DNA of 9,289 nucleotides from JAAYHC01 sp964483175 (GTDB taxonomy: Bacteria; Bacillota; UBA5301), in assembly GCA_964483175.1 (NCBI GenBank), contig CAZAAT010000079.1, positions 1-9,289 of the forward strand, read 5' to 3'. Below, piece by piece: positions 1-6,828 of the stretch; within the stretch, counting starts at the first letter, position 1; each line of letters begins with the position of its first letter. The notes below the pieces were generated by a model. That model saw only the letters and a program-made list of their open reading frames with translations. It made no database searches and was not told the DNA's origin. The translations under genes and the position numbers were made by a program.

Positions 1-436
1 CCGACTTGAGCAACAATCCATAGAGCAGGTCACTCAAGGTTAGCCTTTCGCCGGCCTCTAACCAGATCTGCGATCCACCCACCCGAGTGGCTTCGCGCGG
101 AATCTCCACGACCGCATTCAAATCCCCGTTCTCCAAAGCCACAATCGCGGTTAGAATTTTGGTCGTGCTGGCAGGAGGCCTCCTGACGTGCTCATTTTTA
201 CCATAAAGTACGGTCCCGGTTCGCGCATCCATCAGTAATGCTGCATCAGCCGAAACCGATATTGCCGGGGAAAAACGGGTTATCGAAAGAAACCGCGGAA
301 CTTCCGGGCTGGAGACAGCACCCGGCCCAGTTACTAGCTGAGCAGGCTCCCCAGTGACTAAACCGGCAACAATGACGACCATCCCGAAAAGAGCGGTCAG
401 CAACAAGAAGTTACGCAAGCGAAAATGCCAAAACAC
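1..436 (-). CDS. D-alanyl-D-alanine carboxypeptidase (peptidase S11, PBP5/DacF-like), N-terminal part
   Basis: Low-molecular-weight penicillin-binding protein that would trim the terminal D-Ala from peptidoglycan pentapeptides outside the membrane. I translated it by hand: 145 codons are present and the C-terminus lies beyond the left window edge. A basic start (FRLR) and a hydrophobic stretch at residues 10-28 form an export signal or anchor. The S11 fold begins near residue 58 (SVSADAALLMDARTGTVLYG), and the catalytic SxxK motif is S90-T-T-K93 within PPASTTKILTAI. The last readable residues, LLLKS, should begin the SxN motif; the KTG motif is not in the window. The GTG start at 436-434 is chosen because AGGAGG (449-444) lies 7 bases upstream. 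It follows polX by 59 bases, probably in the same transcript. That SD is buried in a predicted hairpin (437-484). DacF and other S11 paralogues (e.g. DacB) cannot be separated from this fragment. Confidence 0.9.
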   Translation of the reverse strand, partial: MFWHFRLRNFLLLTALFGMVVIVAGLVTGEPAQLVTGPGAVSSPEVPRFLSITRFSPAISVSADAALLMDARTGTVLYGKNEHVRRPPASTTKILTAIVALENGDLNAVVEIPREATRVGGSQIWLEAGERLTLSDLLYGLLLKS

Positions 437-484
437 CCGGAACCCTCCTTGTGAAAACACAATAATTCTTATGGAGGATTCCGG
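437..484 (-). repeat. Inverted repeat overlapping the carboxypeptidase SD (possible translational switch)
   Basis: Read on the minus strand, CCGGAATCCTCC (484-473) pairs with GGAGGGTTCCGG (448-437): 12 base pairs with a single U-G wobble. Inside, TTGTG-TTTT-CACAA forms a second 5-bp hairpin next to the right arm, leaving about 10 unpaired bases on the left. The right arm contains most of the AGGAGG and ends immediately before the GTG start, so the folded RNA would hide the ribosome binding site. The right arm is followed by GTGTTTTGGC rather than a clean T run, so it does not look like an intrinsic terminator. The complementarity is seen directly; the regulatory role is inferred. Confidence 0.6.
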
Positions 485-495
485 CCCGATAGAAC

Positions 496-2217
496 CTAGC
501 GCCGCAATCGCCTAAGCAGGCTCTGATAATCCAAGCAGTTTAAAATTTGATGAGTTTGGGCCCAGGCCCGGCGCGCCATCCCGACCCCGAAATTCATATA
601 AGTAAGTTGATCAAGATGATGGGAATCAGTATTGATAACTATGGTAGCCCCTTTTTGCAGAGCTTTACGCGCCGTTAGGTCATTAAGATCCAGCCGGTCA
701 GGGAATGAGTTGATCTCCAGAACCGTCCCGGTTTCGACAGCCAAATCGATAATCCGATCGATATCCACCGCATAACCCTCCCGGCGGTTTAACAGCCGTC
801 CGGTGGGGTGAGCTAAAATATCAACGTGCGGATTACGCATGGCCAGTTCGATCCGGGACATGATCTGTTCTTTTGGCTGACGAAAACCGCTATGTATTGA
901 GGCAACTACTACATCGATCTGCGCTAAAATCTCGTCTTCATAGTCGAGGCGATCAGCCAAAATGTCAACCTCAATGCCGGTCAAGATCTGCAGGCCAAGA
1001 TCGCCCTTCTGGTTTAACTCTTTAATTTCACGGTGTTGTGCTTGCAAACGTTCCCAGTCTAAACCACGAGCCACCTTGAGACTCCGCGAGTGGTCGCAGA
1101 TAGCAATGTACTCATAGCCAAGTTTCGCCGCTGCCTTGGCCATTTGGGCAATTGTCGCAGTTCCATCGCTCCATTTAGTGTGCATATGTAAGTCGCCCCG
1201 GATTTCCGAGCGTGAAACTAGTTTGGGAAGCGTTCCGGCCAGGGCTGCTTCGATCTCGCCTCTATCCTCACGCAATTCCGGGTCAATGAAGGGTAACCCT
1301 AGCATTGAAAATAGTTCAGCCTCAGTATCTACTGTCAGTACCGAACCATCAACCAGACTCTCCAGTCCGTACTCGCTGAGACGATATCCTGCTGCCTTGG
1401 CTAGCTGGCGTAATCTAATATTGTGAGCCTTCGACCCTGTAAAATGCAGCAAAGCGGAGGCAAATTGCTCTACGGTTACCAGACGCAAGTCAACCTGAAA
1501 ACCACTGCGATGAATCGCACTCAGCTTAGTTGGTCCATCTGCGATGAACTCGACAAATTCGGGGAAAGACTTGAAGAACTCTGCAACCTTTTTCGGTTGG
1601 CCGGTCGCTACCACTAGATCAAGGTCGCCAATGGTTTCGGTCATTCGCCGCAAGCTGCCGGCAATCTCGACCGCGGTGACCGCCGGATACCTTGCCAAGC
1701 GTTGCTTCAGGATCTCAGCGTGCTCCTGAGCCAGATTTAATAGCATCCGGCTAGGAGCCTCAGAATTGGTGATCCGAGCAATTCCAGCCAATATAGAATC
1801 CTCTACTTTAACACCCATTCCTTTTAAGCGCCGAATTTTATGCTGTTTAGCCGCTTTCTCTAACTCCTCAAGCGAGGTTATGCCGAGTTCAGCATATAAT
1901 TGACCGGCCCGTCTTGGTCCAACACCCGGAACGCTCAAAATTGAAAAGAGCCCAGCAGGAAGCTCTCGCTTCAGTTGCTGGGCAGCACTGATTGCTCCGG
2001 TTTCAATGTATTCCCCGATTTTCTGAGCGATTGCTTTGCCGATACCATCGATTTCGGTTAATCGCCCTTCCTGATACAGCACGGTGATATCAGTGGTCAG
2101 GCTTTCAATCCTGCGCGCCGCAATACGGTAAGCCCGACTCTTAAAGGAGTTCGCCCCGGTTAAGTCGAGCAAATCCGCAAGCTCCTGTAAAGCCCAGGCA
2201 ACTTGAAAATTCTCCAC
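496..2217 (-). CDS. polX: DNA polymerase/3'-5' exonuclease PolX (family X polymerase with PHP domain)
   Basis: Predicted cytosolic repair polymerase of 573 residues, the usual length for bacterial PolX. The N-terminal 8-kDa and helix-hairpin-helix region carries GIGKAIAQKIG (about 58-68) and VPGVGPRRAG (96-105). The polymerase-beta core has GSLRR (187-191), D199 and D201 in GDLDLVV, and the third Asp D243 in QVDLRL. The C-terminal PHP domain keeps its metal ligands: H344 and H346 (DLHMHT), D351, D375-H376, E416, H442, H470, D531 and H533. Both gap-filling synthesis and 3'-5' exonuclease activity are therefore expected. The GTG start at 2217-2215 is preferred: AGAGGTG lies 5 bases upstream inside the end of cvpA, and the protein then begins VENFQVAWALQELADLLDL, at the usual family start. 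A start 17 codons further up is possible in frame but would overlap cvpA. Only 2 bases separate it from the cvpA stop, which suggests translational coupling. Confidence 0.96.
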   Translation of the reverse strand: MENFQVAWALQELADLLDLTGANSFKSRAYRIAARRIESLTTDITVLYQEGRLTEIDGIGKAIAQKIGEYIETGAISAAQQLKRELPAGLFSILSVPGVGPRRAGQLYAELGITSLEELEKAAKQHKIRRLKGMGVKVEDSILAGIARITNSEAPSRMLLNLAQEHAEILKQRLARYPAVTAVEIAGSLRRMTETIGDLDLVVATGQPKKVAEFFKSFPEFVEFIADGPTKLSAIHRSGFQVDLRLVTVEQFASALLHFTGSKAHNIRLRQLAKAAGYRLSEYGLESLVDGSVLTVDTEAELFSMLGLPFIDPELREDRGEIEAALAGTLPKLVSRSEIRGDLHMHTKWSDGTATIAQMAKAAAKLGYEYIAICDHSRSLKVARGLDWERLQAQHREIKELNQKGDLGLQILTGIEVDILADRLDYEDEILAQIDVVVASIHSGFRQPKEQIMSRIELAMRNPHVDILAHPTGRLLNRREGYAVDIDRIIDLAVETGTVLEINSFPDRLDLNDLTARKALQKGATIVINTDSHHLDQLTYMNFGVGMARRAWAQTHQILNCLDYQSLLRRLRR

Positions 2218-2219
2218 TA

Positions 2220-2783
2220 CTACACCTCTTCGGTAACCGTAATCCGTACAGTATCCTCTTGTAACCACCAGCCCTCAGGTGTGATGAACAAGCGAGGCCA
2301 GTCCTTTGGCCAGACCGGATCAAGAATCCGATATATCGTGGGCAGCGTTCCCAGGAATGATTGGGCTAGGCCTGATCGGGCAATCGACTCAGCCGAGCCC
2401 TGGATCGGCAGTGAAGTCAAGACCACCAATAAAACTAAGATTAGTATGGTTGCTTTGACCGCTCCAACTACCGCTCCCCCCACCTTGTCGAAGAACGACA
2501 ATGGGGTCAGACTACCGAGTTTGCTCCAGAGAAAACTCACCGCTGAAGCAACTATGGCTACACCAATAGCAATGGCCACAAATCCGACTAACGAGCCTAC
2601 GGACGGATCCCAACCGAAGTCGGCCGTAATTCGCTCGCCTAGGATGCTGCCATAGCGCCCGGCGAGGATAAGCGTAAGCAAAATAGCGGTAATATCCACC
2701 ACTTCCCTGACAATTCCGCGGGTGAGTCCTTTGAGCAAAAAATAGCCCAAGATAATGCTGATTACGATATCAAGCCAGTTCAT
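2220..2783 (-). CDS. cvpA: CvpA family membrane protein
   Basis: Small integral membrane protein of 187 residues related to CvpA (colicin V production protein; YshB in Bacillus subtilis). Its biochemical role is not firmly established. Four hydrophobic segments are visible at about 4-20, 26-44, 63-86 and 103-124. The family-like sequence FDKVGGAVVGAVKATI precedes the last one, and a polar tail of about 60 residues follows. ATG at 2783 is preferred over the adjacent in-frame GTG at 2786, because AGGGGG lies 8 bases upstream of the ATG and only 5 from the GTG. It starts 54 bases after the pheT stop and ends 2 bases before polX. In many Bacillota zapA lies just before cvpA; here the gap is too small to hold it. 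Confidence 0.9.
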   Translation of the reverse strand: MNWLDIVISIILGYFLLKGLTRGIVREVVDITAILLTLILAGRYGSILGERITADFGWDPSVGSLVGFVAIAIGVAIVASAVSFLWSKLGSLTPLSFFDKVGGAVVGAVKATILILVLLVVLTSLPIQGSAESIARSGLAQSFLGTLPTIYRILDPVWPKDWPRLFITPEGWWLQEDTVRITVTEEV

Positions 2784-2837
2784 CACCTATGCCCCCTATA
2801 CATCAATAGGTTTAGGCTTGAGTTTTGGGAAATCCTG

Positions 2838-5243
2838 CTACCCACGGAGATCCGCCGCAAACCTCCGGTGAAGTCCGTCGGCTACACGATCGAGGATAGC
2901 TCCGATCTCCTGGTCGGTCAGGGTTCGCTCCGGGTGACGCAGCAAGAGGCTAAAAGCTAGGCTCTTCTTTCCTACTCCAACCTGAGCACCCTCATACTGA
3001 TCAAAGACCTCAACCGACTCTAAATAATCACCCGCCAGTTCTCGAATGGCCATCTTTACTTCGGCCGCTGGCACAGCCTTCTCGAGAACGATAGCGATAT
3101 CTTTACGGGAAGCCGGATATTTGGGTAGCTTTTGGAAGGTTACTTTTGCCGGCTCGCTATTAACTAAGGCTTCCAGGTTTAATTCGCCCACGACCACAGA
3201 CGAGGTGAACCCAAATTGTTTAACATATTTAGGATGCAACTCTCCAAAGGATCCGATACAAACGCCGTTCCAAACAACCTGCGCATTACGCCAAGGGTGG
3301 TATGGAGCAACCTCGCCACCCGGCTGATATTGAACATCGTTGATGCCCAGAGCGTCAAAGATAACTTCTATCGCCCCTTTGAGATCATAGAAATCACATG
3401 ATCTAGGTGCAGCATGCCAAGCCTGGGAAACGGCATTGCCCATCATACCCACAGCCAGGATTTGTTCTTCCGTTGGCAACCCCTCCGAATTGGCAAGGTA
3501 GATTCGACCAAGCTCAAATAGTGCCAAATCTTTTTGCCCGCGGTTAAGGTTAAATACTAAGGTATCGATGAGCGAAGGTAGCATTGAGGTTCGCATGAAC
3601 CGCAGTTGATCATTGAGGGGAACGACCAGCTCCAATTTCCGCCCCAGCCTCTCCTCTAAGCCTAAGCGCTCATAACTAGCTTCATTTGCTAGACTATAGG
3701 TCACGATTTCAGAGAAACCAGCGCTGACCATGGTGTTTCTGATTTTTTCTACCCGTTGTTGGGCTGATGTCAACAGGCCGACTACCTCCGGAGCGGCTGG
3801 CAGCGTTGAAGGGATCGTATCATAACCACGCAACCTAGCAATCTCCTCGATTAGATCAGCCGCTACCGAGATATCACGCCGATAGGCCGGAACAAAAACT
3901 CGCCAGTGATCCGATCCTAACTGCTCAAATTCAAACTCAGGTAAGCGGCGCAAGAGATCAAAGACCTCTGCGGCGGAGAGTTCAGTCCCTAATAAACCGT
4001 TAACTTGTTCGAGATTAAGTTCAACGACAACCTGCTGCTCCGGATGAGGATAAATATCAATCTCACCCGAAAGCGCGGTTGCGCCACACAATTCTACCAT
4101 CAGCTGAACAGCTCGATTTAACGCCACCGGAGTATTCTCAGGATTCAGACCTCTTTCGAAACGGGCGGAAGCCTCGGAGCGCAACCCGAGGCTGCGACTG
4201 GTTCTTCTAATGTTCACCTGATCAAACCAGGCACTTTCCAGAGCGATCGTAGTCGTACTCTCATCAACTTCACTATTAGCACCGCCCATAACACCGGCAA
4301 TACAAACGGGCCGCTCGTCATCGGCAATTACTAGCATCGAGTCCGATAAAATCCGTTCATTACCATCAAGACTGACCATTTTTTCGCCCGCTTTGGCCCT
4401 ACGAATGATCAACTTGCCTGCCGCCAGCTTATCATAATCAAAAGCGTGCAGTGGTTGGTTTTGTTCCAACAAGACAAAGTTCGTAATGTCAACTACATTG
4501 TTAATTGGCCGCATCCCGGCACTGATCAAACAACGCTTAAGCCATAACGGCGAGGGACCAACCTTAACACCGGTAATCACTTTAGCCATATAGCGGGGAC
4601 ATAGATCCTGATCTACCACTTCTACCCGCAATTTTTCTGTCGATTGGGTGGCAACCTCAGGATAAGTGATGGTTGGATAGCGCACCTCGGTACCCAAAAT
4701 CGCCGCTACCTCTCTGGCCACACCCAACATCGAATGGCAATCTGGCCGATTTGCGGTTAACTCGATCTCTAGGACGACATCTTTAAGTCCGAGATACTCG
4801 ATAATATCCTGCCCGATTGGAGCATCTTGGGCCAAGATCATAACCCCATCAGAGTCATCGTCGAGCCCTAGTTCCTCCTCCGAACAGAGCATCCCCTGTG
4901 AGTTAATCCCGCTAATAACCGTCTCGGTGATTTGAACTCCCCCAGGCAGCTTTGCTCCGGGTAATGCTACGGGTACTTTAGTCCCGACTTCGAGGTTCGG
5001 CGCTCCACTGACCATGGTCAATACCTCTCCTGCTCCAACCTCCACCCGGACCTGCTTTAACTTGTCTGACCCATCAGCTGTGGCCACTTCGGTGATCTTA
5101 CCGACCACCACCTTCGAAATCTCCTCACCCAAATGCTCTATCCCTTCAACGGCTAAACCTGCCATCGTTAAACGTTCGGCCAGTTCTTCTACTGACACAT
5201 TTATCTCCACATATTGGCTCAGCCAATTCAACGACACACGCAT
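2838..5243 (-). CDS. pheT: Phenylalanine--tRNA ligase beta subunit
   Basis: Beta subunit of the cytosolic alpha2-beta2 phenylalanyl-tRNA synthetase; it binds tRNA and edits Tyr-tRNA-Phe. It has 801 residues, full length for the bacterial family. The start MRVSLNWLSQYV is typical. An EMAP-like OB tRNA-binding domain spans about 42-150 (VVVGKITEV through GMLCSEEELGL). The B3/B4 editing domain runs from about 210 to 385 (GMRPINNVVDITNFVLLE, HAFDYDKL, RSEASARFERG). The B5 domain follows at about 405-475 with the conserved YRRDISVAADLIEEIARLRG, then a catalytic-like core, and a ferredoxin-fold anticodon-binding domain at about 708-801 (FQKLPKYPASRKDIAIVLE). The ATG at 5243-5241 has AGGAGG 9 bases upstream, 27 bases after the pheS stop. 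It is expected to share T-box control with pheS. No frameshift or missing domain is seen. Confidence 0.98.
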   Translation of the reverse strand: MRVSLNWLSQYVEINVSVEELAERLTMAGLAVEGIEHLGEEISKVVVGKITEVATADGSDKLKQVRVEVGAGEVLTMVSGAPNLEVGTKVPVALPGAKLPGGVQITETVISGINSQGMLCSEEELGLDDDSDGVMILAQDAPIGQDIIEYLGLKDVVLEIELTANRPDCHSMLGVAREVAAILGTEVRYPTITYPEVATQSTEKLRVEVVDQDLCPRYMAKVITGVKVGPSPLWLKRCLISAGMRPINNVVDITNFVLLEQNQPLHAFDYDKLAAGKLIIRRAKAGEKMVSLDGNERILSDSMLVIADDERPVCIAGVMGGANSEVDESTTTIALESAWFDQVNIRRTSRSLGLRSEASARFERGLNPENTPVALNRAVQLMVELCGATALSGEIDIYPHPEQQVVVELNLEQVNGLLGTELSAAEVFDLLRRLPEFEFEQLGSDHWRVFVPAYRRDISVAADLIEEIARLRGYDTIPSTLPAAPEVVGLLTSAQQRVEKIRNTMVSAGFSEIVTYSLANEASYERLGLEERLGRKLELVVPLNDQLRFMRTSMLPSLIDTLVFNLNRGQKDLALFELGRIYLANSEGLPTEEQILAVGMMGNAVSQAWHAAPRSCDFYDLKGAIEVIFDALGINDVQYQPGGEVAPYHPWRNAQVVWNGVCIGSFGELHPKYVKQFGFTSSVVVGELNLEALVNSEPAKVTFQKLPKYPASRKDIAIVLEKAVPAAEVKMAIRELAGDYLESVEVFDQYEGAQVGVGKKSLAFSLLLRHPERTLTDQEIGAILDRVADGLHRRFAADLRG

Positions 5244-5270
5244 CTCGTTGTACCTCCTGTACCTTTAATA

Positions 5271-6305
5271 CTACTCGGCCCTAAACTGTTTCAAGAAACT
5301 CCAGTTGTTTTCATAAAGATGCCGGATATCATCGATCCCGTATTTCAATAAGGCGATCCGGTCAACTCCTAAACCAAAGGCAAACCCGGAGAAGATCGCT
5401 GGGTCATATCCTGACATCTCTAACACTTTGGGATGAACTGAACCCGCTCCAAGAATCTCTAACCAGCCGGTCTGTGAACAGAGGCGACAGCCTTCACCGT
5501 TACAGACGATGCAGGAAACATCGACCTCAGCACTGGGCTCGGTAAACGGGAAAAAACTCGGCCGAAACCGCACCTGACGATCTTTGCCAAACATCTTCTG
5601 CACAAAAAGCACCAATGTTCCTTTCAAATCGGCGAAGGTAATTCCCCGATCGACAACCAAGCCTTCTACCTGGTTAAAGACCGGCGAGTGCGATGCATCA
5701 AGTGCGTCACGCCGGTAAACCCGGCCCGGCGCAATAATTTTTATCGGTGCTTGTGGGGTCATCCGCTCCATTGTCCGCACCTGAACCGGCGAGGTATGTG
5801 TCCGGAGCAAGGTATTACCGGCAGTATAGAGAGTGTCCCACATATCCCTGGCCGGATGCTCCGCCGGAATATTCAAGGCTTCGAAATTATAATAATCTGT
5901 TTCAACCTCAGGCCCCTCAACGATTTCATAACCCATGCCTAAGAAGATCTCTTGGATCTCGCGCAAGACAATGGTTAATGGGTGAAAAGTGCCGATTTGG
6001 GGCCGGCGTCCCGGCAAACTAATATCGATTTTTTCATTTTCCAACCGGGCAGCCTGCTCTTGCTCGGCCAAAACCGCACCTTTGCTGGCCAGAACCTCCT
6101 CTAGTTCCTCTCGGAGGTTATTGACAGCCTGACCAATCACTGGGCGCTGATCAGGTGCCACCTGACCCATGCCTCGCAACAATGAAGTTAATTCACCCTT
6201 TTTACCTAAATACTGCACTCGAACTTTATCCAGTCTTTCTTGACTGTCCGCCTCAGCTATCGCCGCCAAGGCTTCCTCACGCAGATGTGAAATCTTGCTT
6301 AACAC
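5271..6305 (-). CDS. pheS: Phenylalanine--tRNA ligase alpha subunit
   Basis: Catalytic alpha subunit that activates phenylalanine with ATP and charges tRNA-Phe. The 344 residues match the family length. The N-terminal third is a charged coiled-coil that would contact tRNA. Class II motif 1 lies at about 108-135 (HPLTIVLREIQEIFLGMGYE), motif 2 at about 168-215 (RTHTSPVQVRTM, GRVYRRDALDASHSPVFNQ), and motif 3 at about 307-323 (GFAFGLGVDRIALLKYG). Ala309 in GFAFG is the wild-type specificity residue equivalent to E. coli Ala294. Four cysteines (C265, C268, C273, C276 in CIVCNGEGCRLC) form a knuckle common in Bacillota PheS. The start is GTG at 6305-6303, with GGGAGGG 7 bases upstream. The 5' leader carries a T-box with a Phe specifier, which confirms the amino-acid identity independently. 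Confidence 0.98.
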   Translation of the reverse strand: MLSKISHLREEALAAIAEADSQERLDKVRVQYLGKKGELTSLLRGMGQVAPDQRPVIGQAVNNLREELEEVLASKGAVLAEQEQAARLENEKIDISLPGRRPQIGTFHPLTIVLREIQEIFLGMGYEIVEGPEVETDYYNFEALNIPAEHPARDMWDTLYTAGNTLLRTHTSPVQVRTMERMTPQAPIKIIAPGRVYRRDALDASHSPVFNQVEGLVVDRGITFADLKGTLVLFVQKMFGKDRQVRFRPSFFPFTEPSAEVDVSCIVCNGEGCRLCSQTGWLEILGAGSVHPKVLEMSGYDPAIFSGFAFGLGVDRIALLKYGIDDIRHLYENNWSFLKQFRAE

Positions 6306-6330
6306 AAAGTGTCCCTCCCTGATTTGTTAT

Positions 6331-6370
6331 AAGAAAAGCCAGGCGATCGTCTAGGGACGAAAGCCTGGCT
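6331..6370 (-). terminator. Intrinsic terminator of the pheS T-box leader
   Basis: On the minus strand AGCCAGGC (6370-6363) pairs perfectly with GCCTGGCT (6344-6337). An inner helix TCGTC/GACGA has a CCTA loop, and a small internal mismatch separates the two helices. The run TTTCTT follows. The hairpin ends about 25 bases before the pheS start, so termination here would prevent synthesis of pheST and probably of the genes behind it. Confidence 0.93.
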
Positions 6371-6386
6371 CCCGCGGTACCACCCT
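6353..6386 (-). promoter_or_regulatory. T-box antiterminator element
   Basis: The T-box AGGGTGGTACCGCG (6386-6373) can pair through its AGGG with GTCCCT (6358-6353). GTCCCT sits within the left half and apical loop of the terminator hairpin, so the two folds exclude each other. The unpaired TGGT is the expected contact for the acceptor end of uncharged tRNA-Phe. Confidence 0.88.
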
Positions 6387-6622
6387 AATAGGCTATAGCG
6401 ACATAGCCCACTTGGACCTTCCACCGATTACGTGGTGGCTCCGGGCTAGCCTACTACTATTTCAACCAGCCAACTCCGGAATGAACTTCGGCCTTCTGGG
6501 ACAGACGGGGCTCACAGTCGCCGGCACCCGTTTCCTGAACTGTCACTGAATGGAAGGCTTACTCTTTCCTTCATAGTCATTATTCAATCTGGGGTTTTAC
6601 CAGATCTGCTAAATTGTAAATC

Positions 6623-6742
6623 TTAACGAACTTGCTGATACTCAACTTGCTCTGGCTCATCAACTACCATTCGATAAAACAAGTATAACGCAATTGAACC
6701 GGATGCTTCAAATAGGCTCCAGATTAAGTCAGGAGTAGACAA
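6623..6742 (-). CDS. YqzL-like small protein
   Basis: A 39-residue microprotein of unknown function. With the TTG start it reads MSTPDLIWSLFEASGSIALY and continues LFYRMVVDEPEQVEYQQVR to a TAA stop. The pattern W-x2-F-x2-(S/T)-G-x-I-x3-Y-L resembles the short YqzL family of Bacillota (about 45-50 residues), which in Bacillus subtilis lies beside recO; this assignment is from memory of the family pattern. TTG at 6742-6740 is chosen because AAGGGGTG (6757-6750) lies 7 bases upstream. The open frame runs further up, but its first possible start coincides with the -35 box at 6823, upstream of the predicted transcript start, so that version is not credible. The gene lies between the rRNA methyltransferase and the pheS T-box, and has its own strong promoter. 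Its acidic tail runs to within about 35 bases of the T-box stem I. Confidence 0.72.
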   Translation of the reverse strand: MSTPDLIWSLFEASGSIALYLFYRMVVDEPEQVEYQQVR

Positions 6743-6764
6743 ATGACCACACCCCTTCTGGCAT
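6729..6764 (-). other. Possible 11-codon upstream ORF overlapping the YqzL-like start
   Basis: The first ATG after the predicted transcription start opens a reading frame encoding MPEGVWSFVYS, ending with TGA at 6731-6729. It overlaps the TTG start of the YqzL-like gene by 14 bases in another frame. GGAG (6772-6769) lies only 4 bases upstream, which is a short spacing. It may couple or compete with translation of the microgene, or be chance. The peptide contains no run of Phe residues that would suggest classical attenuation. Confidence 0.3.
6750..6757 (-). promoter_or_regulatory. SD site that sets the TTG start of the YqzL-like gene
   Basis: AAGGGGTG lies 7 bases before TTG (6742-6740). It is the only good ribosome binding site in frame with the conserved protein segment, and it supports a 39-residue product over the longer open frame. 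Confidence 0.6.
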
Positions 6765-6794
6765 TTTACTCCACTGACTAACAAAACTGAATTA

Positions 6795-6823
6795 ATTATA
6801 TCACAGGGGTTCGGTGGTGACAA
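6795..6823 (-). promoter_or_regulatory. Sigma-A promoter with extended -10 box
   Basis: The -35 box TTGTCA (6823-6818, five of six consensus bases) and the perfect -10 box TATAAT (6800-6795) are separated by exactly 17 bases, with TG one base before the -10. Transcription would begin near 6788, about 45 bases before the YqzL-like TTG start. The promoter begins 5 bases after the stop of the upstream methyltransferase gene, with no terminator between. It probably drives the YqzL-like gene and, by read-through, the T-box leader and pheST. Confidence 0.85.
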
Positions 6824-6828
6824 CTAAG

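Larger units (their letters stand above)
6331..6590 (-). promoter_or_regulatory. T-box riboswitch leader, tRNA-Phe specific (UUC specifier)
   Basis: This leader accounts for the 317 bases between the yqzL-like gene and pheS. The diagnostic T-box AGGGTGGTACCGCG lies at 6386-6373 (minus strand). Stem I is built from GGAA (6569-6566) with TTCC (6481-6478), GCCTTC (6558-6553) with GAAGGC (6496-6491), GACAG (6544-6540) with CTGTC (6504-6500), and CGGG with CCCG. The internal loop has AGTA (6563-6560) on one side and CGAAGTTCA on the other. That second strand presents TTC at 6485-6483 followed by a purine, a phenylalanine codon in the specifier position. CCACC/GGTGG (6438-6421) and the stem III hairpin GGCTAT/ATAGCC (6408-6391) follow. 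The TGGT in the T-box can pair with an ACCA tRNA 3' end. Uncharged tRNA-Phe should favour read-through. The 5' boundary is approximate. Confidence 0.96.

Noticed and set aside
437..495. Intrinsic terminator between polX and the carboxypeptidase gene
   Set aside because: A strong hairpin is present, but it is followed by GTGTTTTGGC with no proper T run and it overlaps the next gene's SD; control of translation fits better.
2203..2655. Plus-strand open frame of 150 codons opposite cvpA
   Set aside because: It lies antisense to a well-supported gene, shows no recognisable family and is rich in Thr, Ser and Pro as expected for a shadow frame.
5478..5513. Four-cysteine cluster in PheS as a novel metal site
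   Set aside because: CxxC-x4-CxxC knuckles at this position are common in Bacillota PheS proteins, so this is ordinary.
6613..6645. Promoter TTGAGT / TACAAT just before the T-box
   Set aside because: The spacer is 21 bases, the -35 is imperfect and there is no extended -10, so it is much weaker than the promoter at 6795-6823.
6743..6823. Longer 66-residue version of the YqzL-like protein starting near 6823
   Set aside because: Its first codon is part of the -35 box and would lie upstream of the predicted transcript start; the extra residues do not resemble the family.
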